A DNA stretch of 64,000 bases from Linyphia triangularis (Eukaryota; Arthropoda; Arachnida; Araneae; Linyphiidae): NCBI GenBank assembly GCA_963978545.1, contig OZ021730.1, forward strand, positions 2,364,701 to 2,428,700, read 5' to 3'. The notes below the pieces were generated by a model. That model was not told where the DNA came from and did not search any database. It worked only from the letters and a program-made list of their open reading frames with translations. Of the stretch, positions 35,801 to 45,689 are shown piece by piece. Positions within the stretch are counted from its first letter, which is position 1. The number at the start of each line of letters is the position of its first letter. Position numbers and translations under genes: made by a program.

Positions 35801-38177
35801 GAACTAAATACAATTGCCAAATACGCCATAACTTGCCAAATAATGAGCATTTTTTTTATTTGGTAACCCTCACTCTTTAATTTTCAATTAAGAAGGTTGC
35901 AGACGATTCAGATATCTGGCGACGGTCTACTTGCATCTATTAAAAGGGAGCCAAGTTAGCAATAAATATTACGTCACTTATGACGTAACTGATGTAGCCA
36001 ATTTGGCTTACTTTTAAAAGATATATGTTTTCGGAGCCAAAGATCAGAAATCGTTTGCGCTTTTTCGCACTGAAAATCAAAATGAAGTGGGTTGTCAGAC
36101 AAATAAGTTTGTTCTATTTTTGGCAAGTTATGACATATTTGGCAATCGAATTTTAGTTCAACTCATTCCAAGTCGATTATTGATCAGTTTCGGCCATTTT
36201 TGCCACGGCAGACCAGTGGATTCGTAATCTACTCACTTTTCTCAAATTTCTATAAAACATTCAGAATGATGTTCGATGGGGTCCAAAAATTGCAGTCGCC
36301 TCTCGGACTATAAGCATTTAAAACTTCATTTTAAAGCTGCAACTTTTTGATTAAATATTTTGCTGTATCTAGAATTTTTTACTCAACCTGAATACTTGTC
36401 AACTTGGTTGATAAAGTTCTGTTGATAAAGGGAATGGGGGAGGGGGTTATAATGCAAACGAAAAATATTATAAAATGATATGCGTCGCGTAAATATAGCT
36501 TATTATTAATATCAATATTGAGATTTATGTGAAGGAACGGGATTAACCTCCGTCTTGAATTATTAAGATTGTCAAACTTTTATAGGTACAGACAACAAAG
36601 TACCATAAATCAGATCTGATATCTTCATACAAAAACAAACTTTTAAAATCATCAACTTAAAAAAAAATTAAATACATACTTCGCCACTAAGTTTAGGCAG
36701 TTTTGAGTGTTTGGCACCCTGACTATTTCAATGTTTATTTGATCAAATAGTAACACAGTTAATTTTTAAAGTCTCCTGTAATGCCATTATGGCATTTCTT
36801 TTTCTTTTTTTAAATACTTTACATTAACTTCGATTTTGTGTGGTTGTTGGCTGTGTTTATCATTGGCGGGCAAATTTGCGGAGGCCTAATTAACCCCTTG
36901 GCGTCATTCCAATAGGGTTGAAACTTGGCAAATAGATTCCATGTCGATGACAATGCATTCTTTCAAATTTTGGCGAATGTCATTGTTAGTAAATGGTCGC
37001 GTTTACGGAATACTAGTAAACCAACTTGTCGTCATCTAATCACGTTGAAATAGCATTTAACCGATCATTGAAGAAACTCTTTCCAGTTGTCAAAATTGTT
37101 TTAATAAATAAATAATAAAATTGTTTGAATGAGAATAAATAAAAGATATTTGGATGTGAGTGCATAAGTTCACATTCATTTTTAACGAATAAATTTTGAA
37201 AAGTTGTTTACCGCATATTTTGCCGATAGAGATGTTTTAATATTTAAAACTTGATGCCAACACCAAGCACACGCTGGCAACAGAAACGCGCTTTGTTAAT
37301 GTTAATGAATATAAAAATTGGCAATGTATATGTAGGACTTATATTAGAAACTTTTTATGGGTTCTATTACTTTGTTCTGTAAAGTAATTAGCTAAGTTGT
37401 ATTCTAGTTTGTAAATTTGTAGACCAATTTATGCTTTTTATTTTCTTATAAATATATTTCAGTTTTCTTTATTTTTCACGAATTACGTTCTTTTCACAGG
37501 GAATGGGAGTGGATGATGACGTTTCTATTTCTGTGGTGAGTAATATATTGAGAACCTCGGACAATTATTTTGAAGTTATCTATTTTCTTCTTTATATTAA
37601 TACAACTATTTTCATTAGTAACTGTTTATTATTTAACGTTCACAATAGCAAGACAAGAAAAAGTAAATATAAACGTGATAACGAAAATGTATCTTGAAGT
37701 ATTAACTTTCCAAAATTAATTATATATATTTAAAAAAAAAAGCCTTTATAACAACACACCTTAAATCATGCCTAATTTTTTGCAGGCTCATTTGTACCAA
37801 TTTAAGAAAAAATGATCTTTTAAAAAAAAAATCTTAACTCGATTTTGAAATGGATAAACAGTCATTGTTTATAAGTTTTACTTTGTTTATTTAGTTCATT
37901 TAAGGTATATTTTGGAATTTTTCCTAAAAATATTTGTATGATTTTTAAAAAACACTACTCCAAACGACGACGAATGCTGAAAAATGTGAATTGCAATAGA
38001 TATTGCAGTCGCTTCTGCACTTAACGATAACTAAACATGATGACTAAACAAACGTTGACTACTTTTGTTTAGATCGAGCCCAAGCTGAAACGCGAGTGGT
38101 TTGTGAAGGCCGCCCAATGCGACTACCACGCCCTCTCTGGGCTGCTGAAGAAGGAACCCAAACTGGCTGCAATCAAA
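20758..38177 (+). CDS. sowah: Sosondowah (SOWAH) ankyrin-repeat family protein, 5' six exons, 3' incomplete
   Basis: Joining 20758-20878, 25698-25759, 27665-29479, 32229-32366, 37500-37535 and 38073-38177 gives 759 in-frame codons without stops. All junctions are GT-AG. Residues 1-72 form the SOWAH N-terminal winged helix (EVIKFLVNKGGR, ELVSNFRGVL, ARLKFKDIINTVA, VKYIELKK). Residues 73-666 are a low-complexity linker. Residues 725-759 (KREWFVKAAQ..ALSGLLKKEP) are the segment that in vertebrate SOWAHA-D and insect Sowah leads straight into the ankyrin repeats. Ankyrin exons are missing and must lie beyond 64000. Family function is poorly known; ankyrin repeats suggest protein binding. Intron sizes are 4.8, 1.9, 2.7, 5.1 and 0.5 kb, then more than 25.8 kb. 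Introns are packed with mobile elements. Confidence 0.88.
22738..22868 (+). repeat. TATC microsatellite with higher-order duplication
   Basis: TATC repeats are interrupted by CCTATCCTATC and TATATC. A ~60-bp block is itself duplicated. Confidence 0.9.
23531..24263 (-). mobile_element. Solo LTR candidate (Gypsy-like), copy 1
   Basis: On the minus strand it begins TGTTACGAATTTTTGTAT (24263), has a TATA box CTATAAAAGC (about 23857-23865) and a later AATAAA (23594-23589), and ends AACCCACCAACGCAACC. The order promoter then polyadenylation signal fits U3-R-U5, and TGTTACGAA starts are common in Gypsy LTRs. A second copy at 47665-48378 is about as long and co-linear. No internal region or matching 5-bp duplication was found beside it. 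Confidence 0.65.
24545..24721 (-). mobile_element. tRNA-derived SINE (family 1), 13-bp TSD
   Basis: TGTATTGTATCTG flanks both sides (24532-24544, 24722-24734). Same head and tail as the other copies. Confidence 0.88.
25191..25551 (+). repeat. Four tandem ~90-bp units upstream of exon 2
   Basis: Units start GAGTAGGTTCGGGTATTGTG near 25191, 25280, 25369 and 25461, and contain TTAATTAGCACTCCGAAGAT. They are nearly identical, so amplification is recent. The array ends about 150 bp before the exon 2 acceptor. Confidence 0.92.
25698..25759 (+). CDS. sowah: sowah exon 2 (winged-helix, middle)
   Basis: Acceptor CTTTCAG at 25691-25697; donor CAG|GTAATT after 25759. Its 62 nt complete the split Ala codon and read EARLKFKDIINTVATVGEFQ, the recognition-helix region of the winged helix. 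Ends in phase 0. Confidence 0.88.
25942..26661. mobile_element. piggyBac-like MITE, TTAA-flanked, copy 2
   Basis: TTAA at 25938-25941 and 26662-26665. Ends GGGGGTGCGGTACCGAAA and TTTCGGTACCATACCCCC. Nearly the same length and sequence as 12512-13232. Lies in intron 2. Confidence 0.85.
26940..27655 (+). repeat. Degenerate ~40-bp minisatellite abutting exon 3
   Basis: Units of the form TTTCC.GATGAAACATTTT followed by CTAATTAAATTCAA recur about 17-18 times with many changes. The last unit runs into the polypyrimidine tract TTTTTCCTATTTATC just before the exon 3 AG. Confidence 0.8.
27665..29479 (+). CDS. sowah: sowah exon 3 (end of winged helix and long linker)
   Basis: This 605-codon exon (residues 62-666) starts after TACTTTCAG with NVKYIELKKEH, the wing strand closing the DNA-binding-type fold. 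The rest is predicted disordered: Ser/Pro/Gln-rich with repeated VGYQYPE, AGYQFPD, SGYQLHE motifs (about residues 215-335) and a proline motif PPPLPP at 642-647 that could bind SH3 or EVH1 domains. Donor GTG|GTGAGT. If the donor were skipped, the frame would run 31 codons further to a stop at 29572, giving a protein without ankyrin repeats. Base composition is clearly higher in GC than the introns. Confidence 0.9.
29763..29991. mobile_element. PIF/Harbinger-like MITE, TSD TAA
   Basis: Imperfect inverted ends GGGCCGTATTATACAGAG and CTCTGTATAATAAGAGCC, continuing into GCGAACGCGCGC pairing for about 45 bp. TAA on both sides (29760-29762, 29992-29994). Lies in intron 3. Confidence 0.7.
30039..30701. 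mobile_element. Near-palindromic foldback MITE, copy 1
   Basis: The two halves are inverted copies over most of their length (GAGGCGACTGCAATTTTTGG... and ...CCAAAAATTGCAGTTGCCTC), with TA at both borders. The centre contains TGACGTAACTGA-type palindromic sequence. Two more copies lie at 35650 and 38197, all in introns of the same gene. No ORF. Confidence 0.85.
30782..31188. mobile_element. Candidate hAT-like MITE, TIR CAGGGTTC
   Basis: Ends CAGGGTTCGAACA and ATGAACCCTG with inner ACTCCTGAAATTTT inverted blocks. No convincing 8-bp duplication beside it, so the call is tentative. Confidence 0.5.
31189..31732. other. Intron 3 stretch, nothing recognised
   Basis: Somewhat GC-richer at 31190-31350 but with no supported ORF or RNA gene. 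Confidence 0.4.
31733..32086. mobile_element. Foldback element, arms ~120 bp
   Basis: The left arm (31733-31857, with GAAGTTCGT and TTGTTGGATG) and the right arm (31975-32086, CATCCAACAA, ACGAACTTC) are inverted copies, including TATGGTACTGTATT.ATTTAA. The loop is about 115 bp. It ends 140 bp before exon 4. Confidence 0.75.
32229..32366 (+). CDS. sowah: sowah exon 4
   Basis: 46 codons (residues 667-712): LEPVSCSGGKVKDRVQHFDD, then MEKRRNTKRTHSPLTPKENR and a short tail. The acceptor follows a T-rich tract (TTTTTTTAAAATTTTCCAG); donor AAG|GTATGC. It is rich in basic residues with an SPLTP phosphorylation-like site. Phase 0 on both sides. Conserved position between linker and ankyrin region in the family. 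Confidence 0.85.
32438..32842. mobile_element. Foldback element related to the one at 54786
   Basis: Inverted arms carry AGTGCATTTAGAAACT and GAAATTTGGTG.GTAGGTAC and their complements near 32745-32842. The same terminal block flanks 54786-56065, so this is a deleted member of that family. Confidence 0.7.
33300..33600 (+). other. GC-richer stretch with unrecognised open frame
   Basis: An open frame 33341-33586 (81 codons, no domain recognised) lies in sequence of near-coding composition. GATATTGG.C.A.GAT-like words repeat at 33309 and 33380. It may be a remnant of a transposon or gene. Not enough for a gene call. Confidence 0.2.
33759..34142. mobile_element. piggyBac-like MITE, TTAA-flanked (CACGT TIR)
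   Basis: TTAA at 33755-33758 and 34143-34146. Ends CACGTGTAGTGCG and GGCACTCAACGTG. The right end has the palindromic word GCCACCGATGGCTGACGCGG. Similar words at 34243 and 46548 look like ends of decayed relatives. Confidence 0.65.
34317..34561. mobile_element. Near-perfect palindrome (hairpin), arms ~120 bp
   Basis: TATACTAAACTTCAACTTAA at 34317 and its exact complement ending at 34561 begin arms that match without a mismatch for about 80 bp up to CCATTTTGGCGG, then pair with some mismatches to a loop of a few bases around 34440. Lies in intron 4. Confidence 0.9.
34563..35001. mobile_element. ATCGAT-rich TIR element (hAT-like candidate)
   Basis: Ends TAGAGGTCAGCGATACATCG and its loose complement (AAATATCGAT..TTCCGAACTTCTA). 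Many ATCGATA words are present at both ends, as in known hAT-derived MITEs. Flanks TAGTATAG and GTATATAG are similar but not identical. Confidence 0.45.
35650..36310. mobile_element. Near-palindromic foldback MITE, copy 2
   Basis: Same family as 30039-30701, with TA at both borders and AGACTGAGAGGCGACTGCAA / GCAGTCGCCTCTCGGACTA ends. Confidence 0.85.
36311..37499. other. Intron 4 distal part, nothing recognised
   Basis: AT-rich, with a G-rich run at 36433-36446. 36890-37030 is slightly GC-richer but has no supported ORF. Confidence 0.4.
37500..37535 (+). CDS. sowah: sowah exon 5 (36-nt micro-exon)
   Basis: Reads GMGVDDDVSISV (residues 713-724). Acceptor TTTTCACAG, donor GTG|GTGAGT, phase 0 on both sides, so it could be skipped without a frameshift. 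The acidic patch precedes the ankyrin lead-in. Supported by perfect frame continuity and both strong splice sites, though its small size leaves some doubt. Confidence 0.7.
38073..38177 (+). CDS. sowah: sowah exon 6 (lead-in to ankyrin repeats)
   Basis: 35 codons (residues 725-759): IEPKLKREWFVKAAQCDYHA then LSGLLKKEPKLAAIK. It matches the family pattern L-x-P..EW..A..G....L..LL..P.L that precedes the first full ankyrin repeat. Acceptor TTTTGTTTAG; donor AAA|GTGAGT. A foldback MITE begins 20 bp after the exon end without disrupting the donor. Confidence 0.88.
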
Positions 38178-38196
38178 GTGAGTACACATTCTCCAT

Positions 38197-38853
38197 TAGA
38201 CTGAGAGGCGACTGCAATTTTTGGACCCCATCGAACATCATTCTGATTATTGTATAGAAATTAGAGAAAAGTGAGTAGATTACGAATCAACTGGTCTGCC
38301 GTGGCAAAAATGGCCGAAACTGATCAAAAATCGACTTTTAATAAGTTGAACTAAATCCAATTGCCAAATGAGCCATAACGTGCCAAGTAATGAGCATTTT
38401 TTTTTATTTGGTATCCTTACTCTTTAATTATCAATTAAGAAGATTGCAGACGATTCAGATATCTGGCGACGTTCTAGTTGCATCTATTAAAAGGAGCCAA
38501 GTTGGCAATAAACATTACGTCACGGATGACGTAACTGATGTCGCCAATTTGGCTTACTTTTGAAAGATACAAATTTTCCAAGCAAGAGATCAAAAATCGT
38601 TTGCGCTTTTTCTCATTGAAATCAAAATTCAGGGTTGCCAGACGAAAAAGTGTGTTCTCTTTTTGGCAAGTTATGACATATTTGGCAATCAGATTTTAGT
38701 TTTTCTCATTCCAAGTCGATTTTTGATCAGTTTCGGCCATTTTCGCCACGGCACACCAGTGGATTCCTAATCTACTCACTTTTCTCCAATCTCTATAAAA
38801 AATTCAGAATGATGTTCGATGAGGTCCAAAAATTGCAGTCGCCTCTCGGACTA
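38197..38853. mobile_element. Near-palindromic foldback MITE, copy 3
   Basis: Same family as 30039 and 35650, bordered by TA. The left border is 20 bp from the exon 6 donor. Confidence 0.85.
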
Positions 38854-39248
38854 CATAGAAATTGTAGTCGAATTTCCGTTAATGTAGCGCGGCATTGTTG
38901 GACTTGAGGGAATTTGTTATCCACTTTCGGTGTTAAGGGGTTCGGAAGGCAAAATTTTTTCTCGGAATCAATTTTGAGGTTTTTAGGGCATCGTAATATT
39001 TGAAATGTTATCTACAAAAGAGTTTAAATTGGTGGGCAATGCGCTCATCCAAAGTATTTTTTAAATATTTTTCAAAAAAATAACTTGACTGAAAAAATCC
39101 GTCTGATTTTTTTCTCAAAATGTTATTTTTTCATACAAATGTAACTTTTTCTCAGAATCTACTCAATATTATGCTTTGAAATTTTTTTCCAGGTACATAT
39201 GGTATTTTAACACAAACAGCCTAATGCTTTTTATAGAAATATAGATTA

Positions 39249-39283
<35 letters not shown>

Positions 39284-40552
39284 CCAACCAATTTTTTTTT
39301 TTTTTTTTTTTTTGTAAGCATGGCCTCTTTTAATCATTGAAATATTGAAATCCTTTCATTTTTAAATCATTTCATCAGACGAAACGGTCGTTTCGCCGCC
39401 AACCTTAAAAAAGGCACTCTCCTCTGCACAACTTCCAGCGAAAAAGCCGAAATTGACTATTTTCTAGCACGCTTACGAAACTTCACATAATTATACAAAA
39501 AATATTATAGATTCATCTCGGTGATATCTTTCAAAGAAAAAAAAAATTGAGTACCTAGGATAAAAGACAACGAAGAAAAAAAAATATTGAAATTTCCAAA
39601 ACGAAATAAAAAAACGAGTTCTAGCCCGATTTTGATGTAAAAATTTAGACAAACGTACAGCCCTAACTAAGCTATACATCTTCAAACGGATTGAATTATA
39701 GGATGCGGAATGTTTCAACTTAAAATCCTACGCTGGTTTGAACTTCATTAAATAATTCTTTCTATTTTTAATTAATTTAAAACCACTTTTTTTCATTTCA
39801 TAATTTGGCGACAGATAAAGGCGATCAGCTTGTAATTGAGGTTCAAATATATATGCCAAAAGTTGCCAAACAGGTTTGCTATAATTTGGAAGTTAATTTT
39901 TCCGACATTTTAGGCTTAAGTGAGAATGAACGTGGCGTTAAAGTATAGGCAGAACGAATTGGACTATAATTATATGGCTTATAACATCTTTAAAATTTAA
40001 ATAATTTAATTTTTGAAGAGACAGAATTAAAGAGAAATATTTGTTCTTTAAGTTGCATGTGTTATTTGAACTGTATGACAATTTAGAGAGAGTTAACTTT
40101 CAAAAACATTTTAATTTCGGGAAATCTCCATTGAAAAATGAAAACAATCACATTTTGTTGCAAGATACTATGGGCTGAATACAAAGTATAAATGTGGAGG
40201 TTATGCGAGCTGACGTCACAGTCAATTCATTACAGAGGACTAAATGAACCACGCATTGCGATTGGCTAATGGAATTTGCAAAAATGTCATTCGTTTTTAA
40301 AGATGTGTTGATTTTTACTTTCCGTTGTAAAATGAAATTATAGAATCATATATCATTAAAATTGTAATTTCATAGTGAATTTTAAAATTGTTGTTAAGAA
40401 AATATTTTAAATTTTGTCAAATATCAATGGGTTATTATGTGAACCAAAATAATGCTTGGTATGATAAAAATAATTTATACTGCAATATTTATTAGACGGT
40501 AAAAAACTTGTAATATTTATTTGCTACAATTTATTAGAATAAACTTTCAATG

Positions 40553-40680
40553 GGATGAACGCTCTGGCCTTGTAAGTTAAAGGTGCCGGATTTGATTCCT
40601 GGGTTAGGTGTGGATGTTCGTTGTGATTCGGAATCCACGTTAAGCTGTGGGTCCCGGAATGATTAGTCGTTATTATGCAC
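40553..40680 (+). mobile_element. Possible tRNA-like SINE-head fragment
   Basis: GGTGCCGGATTTGATTCCTG resembles a B box, preceded by an A-box-like GAACGCTCTGGCC. It is partial, with no target duplication. Confidence 0.25.
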
Positions 40681-40849
40681 TAAAATAGGTCGTTGTGCGT
40701 ACAAACCAATCGAGCTGAAACTTGGCAGACAGGCTCTTTGTCAATGGCAACGTATTTCTTTAAGTTTTGGGAGTTGAGTTGCCATACACAAGTTTCTAGT
40801 ACTCGTTCGTGGTAGATTTTGATGGTTACTGCCGTCCGCATTCAACCAA

Positions 40850-41260
40850 TTTGTCAATTTTCAAGTAGATTTTGGCATGCAAGATATCATTGAACTCAAC
40901 TTGAAGAATTATGAATATTCATGGTACCAGGTGTACCATAGGTGGTACTACGTTTGGTTTATCAATTTTAAAGATAAATATGGCATGTTGGGTGTCGTTG
41001 GACTTGTCTTGAAAAACTATGAATGTTTAAGGTATCAGGTATAGCATAGGTAGTACCATTTTCGGTTAATCAATTTCCAAGATAAATGTGGCATGTTGGA
41101 CTTCTGTTTTGACGAATTATGAATGTTTAAAGTACCAGGTATGCTATTGGTACCACTTCCGGTTTATCAATTTTAAAGATAATTATTGCATGTAAGGTAT
41201 CGTCGAACTCAGTTTGAAGAATTATGAATATTCCTGGTACCAGGTGTACCATAGGTGATA
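40850..41260 (+). repeat. ~108-bp tandem units, about 4
   Basis: Units contain GGTTTATCAATTTTAAAGAT, GAATTATGAATGTT and TACCAGGTGTACCATAGGT in the same order, diverged from each other. Confidence 0.8.
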
Positions 41261-41334
41261 AAGAGAAAAACGATGAAACGGATAAATTCCAAGAATAGAA
41301 GTCGCCAGTGTTTAAAAAAAAGTTCTGATATCCC

Positions 41335-42098
41335 ACAAAAAAGCACTTTTGAAAAGTAGAAGAACCACCAACCTCAAAAAACTTTCTTGCAATAAAAAAA
41401 TCATAAACATGATGAAAATTTTCAGCCACAAACACAGTGATAAAAGAAATGGCCAACCTCTGATTACAACTCTCGGTTGTGACTCGCTTACGAATGTATG
41501 CTTACTTAATTTATTTTTAAAATTTAAGTTCCGCTACCATAAAAATTTACACTGCTTGAGGTTGTCGCCCGTCTTAATTACTAACCTTTAAAAAAAACCA
41601 CACATAAAAACTTTCCGAAATGTGTATTAACCAAACAAAAGCTTACCAGAAACACTTTAGTTTTCTACTTAAAAAATTCTTAATAACGATTCAAATGCAA
41701 GCGTTTGAGCACAGTTTCTCTATACTATTTTGAAAATTACACGAACATGAATATTTACACCACTTTGTATTTCCTACCCATCCAAATGAAATCATAAACT
41801 CGAATATTCGTGCAAACATCCATAAATTAGTTTAAACGCAAGCATTGTTAATAATCCTATGACGGGCGCCAACCTCAAGCAGCGTAAATTCTTATAGGAG
41901 AGGAACTTAAATTTTAAAAATAAATTAAGTAAGCATACATTCGTAAGCGAGTCACAACCGAGAGTTGTAATCAGAGGTTGGCCATTTCTTATATCACTGT
42001 GTTTGTGGCTGAAAATTTTCATCATGTTTATGATTTTTTTATTGCAAGAAAGTTTTTTGATGTTGGTGGTTCTTCTACTTTTCAAAAGTGCTTTTTTG
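41335..42098. mobile_element. Foldback element, arms ~240 bp
   Basis: 41335-41575 and 41860-42098 are inverted copies (AAAAGTAGAAGAACCACCAA ... TTGGTGGTTCTTCTACTTTT with few changes), separated by about 285 bp. Open frames on both arms are mirror images, not genes. Confidence 0.9.
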
Positions 42099-42667
42099 TG
42101 GGATTCATAAATCCTAAGCAGAACTTTGCTTTAATAAAAGCATATGTCAGTCTACGTAAAAGTGTTTTAATATCGGCTGTACAAAATTTTAAACCGGTTC
42201 TATGAGTAGTTTCTGAGTAAAAGGTATAGAAAAAAGTCTTTGTAACATGGACTATATACAGCCTTCCGACCCCCCCCCCCCCTTAATGTTCAGTTAGGTG
42301 CGTCATGCTTAGTGATTTCAAGGCTTTAGAGTTCAATACGGGCCCAGGACAAGGAGTAATGTCATTAAGCTACTTAAATTACATTTTAACTTGGAGAATA
42401 GGAAATATTACGTTCAAGGGGGTCTGGAGCATGAAAATTTTTCAGATTATTAATTTCGAGTTTATTGATGTTTATTAAAATTTAAATTCTTTTCTTTAAA
42501 AAGATGCCTCATTTGTAATTATATCTTTGAAGTATTTTTAATAGTTTTCTGAAGTAAACAAAGTGTAGGTATTTAATGCATGTTGTTTGACTTCAAAGCA
42601 GAATATCTCAAAATGCCGTTTTATCGGGTTTGGGGGGGCAAGTAGCTTAAAATCTATTTGGCATAAA

Positions 42668-42837
42668 AAACGGTATAGTGGTTAGCGTGCTAGCTTCTAG
42701 ACAGTGAGTTTGCGGGTTCGAGTCCCGTGTTAGGCATGGGTGTTTGTAAATGTATGTTGGCTTGTCTAATGACGAATGTTTCGGCGCATTATAGCACTCG
42801 TGTTGCTGACGGCGCCAGATAATCTGAAAACAACCAA
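42668..42837 (+). mobile_element. tRNA-derived SINE (family 1), 14-bp TSD
   Basis: CTATTTGGCATAAA flanks both sides (42654-42667, 42838-42851). Full head, body and AACAACCAA tail. Confidence 0.9.
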
Positions 42838-42851
42838 CTATTTGGCATAAA

Positions 42852-43447
42852 TGCTTGGACTTTTTTATACATGTTTCTCTAATGTATTTAAGTACTTTAA
42901 CATGAGTTGATAAGTAGCATACTTTTGATAAGTAGCATACTTTTTTAAATAAAAATAATGAGTTTAAAATTTTAATATTTTTTTTTTAAAATGTATTCTT
43001 AGAAAGTCATAATTATTTTAATTTTCAAAAAATAATAAAAATCTTGCGTTAGAATATTCAAAATTATATAAATATTATACTGTGAAAGTTTCATTATGAT
43101 TGAAGAATTGGTTATTAAATGAGATGTCGTGATTATGAAGTTGGTAACTTCTCTTTTCTCTGAGTTCTAAAAAAAAAAACTTGAATACAAAACTTTTTGG
43201 GTTCAGATGTTGCATAAAACATTTCTTTGGCGTGTTTTTATTTGGTGCTCTTTTACAGATAAATGTGGTTTCTAGCAACGGTTTTTATTTTCAGTTTTTA
43301 TAATTTTTTATTTTTTAACTTAAGTTGGTACTAATCTGTTAGCCGGGTACCAGATAAAAATCACTAACTTGATGACTTAAGTAATCCAAACTAAAAACTT
43401 TCAAATAATTTATAATTTCTATATTTAGAATTGGCGATACATAAGCC
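42852..43447. other. AT-rich intron stretch
   Basis: Nothing recognised except the dispersed repeat at 43318-43400 shared with 3984-4080. Confidence 0.5.
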
Positions 43448-44808
43448 AGAGTTCATCCTAGAAATGAAAAAGGGCAGGGTGTTATTTTCCAAAAAAAGGG
43501 CACTTCCTGTTTACGAGGGCACTTTTATGGCAAATTGCAGAAATACGCTTTTTCTGCCACAATTTCAATATTGTTATACTTTTCTACCACGATAAATAAT
43601 TTTCAATATTCTGAAGAAAAAAAATTATAATGCAAAAATCTGTGAATCAAAAACTCTCTCAGAAACTTAAAAGATATCAAAATACTGATAAAATGCTTCA
43701 GTCCTAATTCTGCTGGAATGAGACAGAAAATTATTAAAATTAAAGTGCAATATACACAGTAAAATTTTCATCAAATAGTAATTTTTATAAAATTATCAAT
43801 TTATAATACAGTAAAATTAAGACAACAATGTTTTAGTATAATGAAAATGTGTTAAGATAAGAACTTTTCACTCTTTCAAAATTTTCTAAAGTTTGAATGA
43901 ATCAACTTTAAACTTTATCTCTTAGTTTTGCTATTGTCGGATAGAGAATAGAGTTTCTCTAAATTTAACATTATTCATTGTGGGATATCACAAGGAGTAT
44001 TCCGACTAAAGAACTATGTCCTGAAATTTTTGCATTTTTTTTATTTTCAAAATCGGATCCAATTTAGCGTCAAAACGGCGATTTTTTTTGCCGTGCATGC
44101 CGCTATTATGTAAGCTAAAATAGAAGTTTTATTTTTTTAAAAATCGGAAATAATCTGGAATTTTGGTTGCATTCCTGTTATGTTTAATTTTAAATATGAA
44201 ACGGATGTTTAGAAATTAATTGGTAACAGGCAAATTACCAAAAACACCCCCTAAATTTAACAGGAGGACATCGCGATTACGCGTGTCCAAACGGAAATAT
44301 TCTTTTTAAATTCTTAGTGTAAACATTTGATAGTTATAAACCTTTAACTAAGTTATTCAAGTCTTTCAAATTCCTTTCTTCACTATTTTGAAGGAGGCAT
44401 GGTAAAAATCCAGAGAAATACATTTAATCAAAACACGTACGAAATGGCCATCGGAGTTTACTAATGTGCACTTGGGAAATTGTAAGACAACGCCCTACAA
44501 TCCACCTACTAATGAAGCACGTTATATAGACATCTACTCAATGGTTTCAGTCCCTGATATATACGTTGCGCGTTTGAACATGAATGCGCATGCGCGACAG
44601 CCGATTTCAGTAGGGGTGATCCACATATTGCGTACTGTTGTGAGGGGAAAAAACGAAAGTTTTTCGAATTCTTTCAGGATGAAATTTTTTCTGAAAAAGG
44701 GCAGGAAGGGAGCTATTTTTATAGAAAAAGGGCAAGAAGGGCACTATTTTTCTAGAAAAGGGGCAGGCAGGGCGCGCCGCCCCTCGAAAAATGCCTAGGA
44801 TGAACTCT
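43448..44808. mobile_element. Candidate DNA transposon, TIR AGAGTTCATCCTAG
   Basis: AGAGTTCATCCTAG at 43448 and CTAGGATGAACTCT ending at 44808 are perfect inverted repeats. Both ends have purine-rich AAAAAGGGCAGG words, in the same direction. No clear target duplication and no transposase. Confidence 0.5.
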
Positions 44809-45689
44809 TTATTACGCGCCATTTAAACATTTAAGTTTGGCTCCAACTTGTAACCGCCTAACGCAAAATAGTAATATTAAGATTATCTTAATAAATATTA
44901 AGAGAACCCTTAATATTTATATTTTAACTTAATTTTATTATTATTTATGTTTTAATTTTCTTTAAATTACCGTATTTTTGATTTTTGCGATTTTTCTGAT
45001 CGTGAAATGAAAAAAATCACCAAATGCCCTATACTACACCCTGTTCCACTTTTCCTGATATGTAAACTTCTATGTCTTTCAACGAGTCCCCAGCAACGCG
45101 AGGCCTCACTGCTAGTAGATTTATAACAAGAAGTTTTTAAATTATATCAATTTAAACTTAAAAAAAAAGGGACAAAAAGCCAACACCGAGAAACACAGTT
45201 TCAAAGTTTCAAGATATCATGTCCGAGATACATTAGTCATGTAAAAAAATCTTAAATATTTCAAGTTCTACTAATGATAGAAACATAACTTTTATGCCAT
45301 TTTATTTTAAAATATTTGTTATATATATGTGTATATATATATATATACACACATATGTCAAGAAATCAATATATTTAAAATCTTAAGATATTAAAATTAT
45401 ACGTTGCACAAAAAATTTATTACAATTAATATTTAAGTAATTTTATAACTCGTTATTTTATTTTTATTATAATTAGTTTTAAAGTCAGTTTTAATTTAAT
45501 TTGCAAATCATTTTCGCAAAAAGATAATAATAATACTAGTCATAGCTTTGAAATTAGCTAATCATATAAATCAAGTAAATTATATTTGTTACGATGAAAA
45601 CCACAGAATCCCTATTTTGTGAAAACAAAAGTTACGTTTTTCGAAAATATTCTGAAGTGTGACGTTTCTTCTGTTTCGATCGTTCTGAG
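44809..45689. other. AT-rich intron stretch
   Basis: Palindromic (TA/CA) microsatellite at 45320-45358. Nothing else recognised. Confidence 0.5.

Larger units (their letters stand above)
38937..42282. mobile_element. Candidate composite piggyBac-like element (~3.3 kb)
   Basis: TTAA at 38933-38936 and 42283-42286 bound ends GGGGTTCGGAAGGC and GCCTTCCGACCCC(C)n, about 14 bp inverted. No transposase was recognised. The interior has A/T homopolymers (39251-39315), a tRNA-like SINE-head fragment, a tandem array and a foldback, so it could also be two unrelated ends. Confidence 0.4.

Noticed and set aside
41127..42205. Several 75-109-codon frames on both strands
   Set aside because: They are mirror translations of the two foldback arms and have no recognised domain.
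44466..44822. 110- and 71-codon frames on opposite strands
   Set aside because: Both arise from GGGCA/AAAGGG repeats at the end of the 43448-44808 TIR element.
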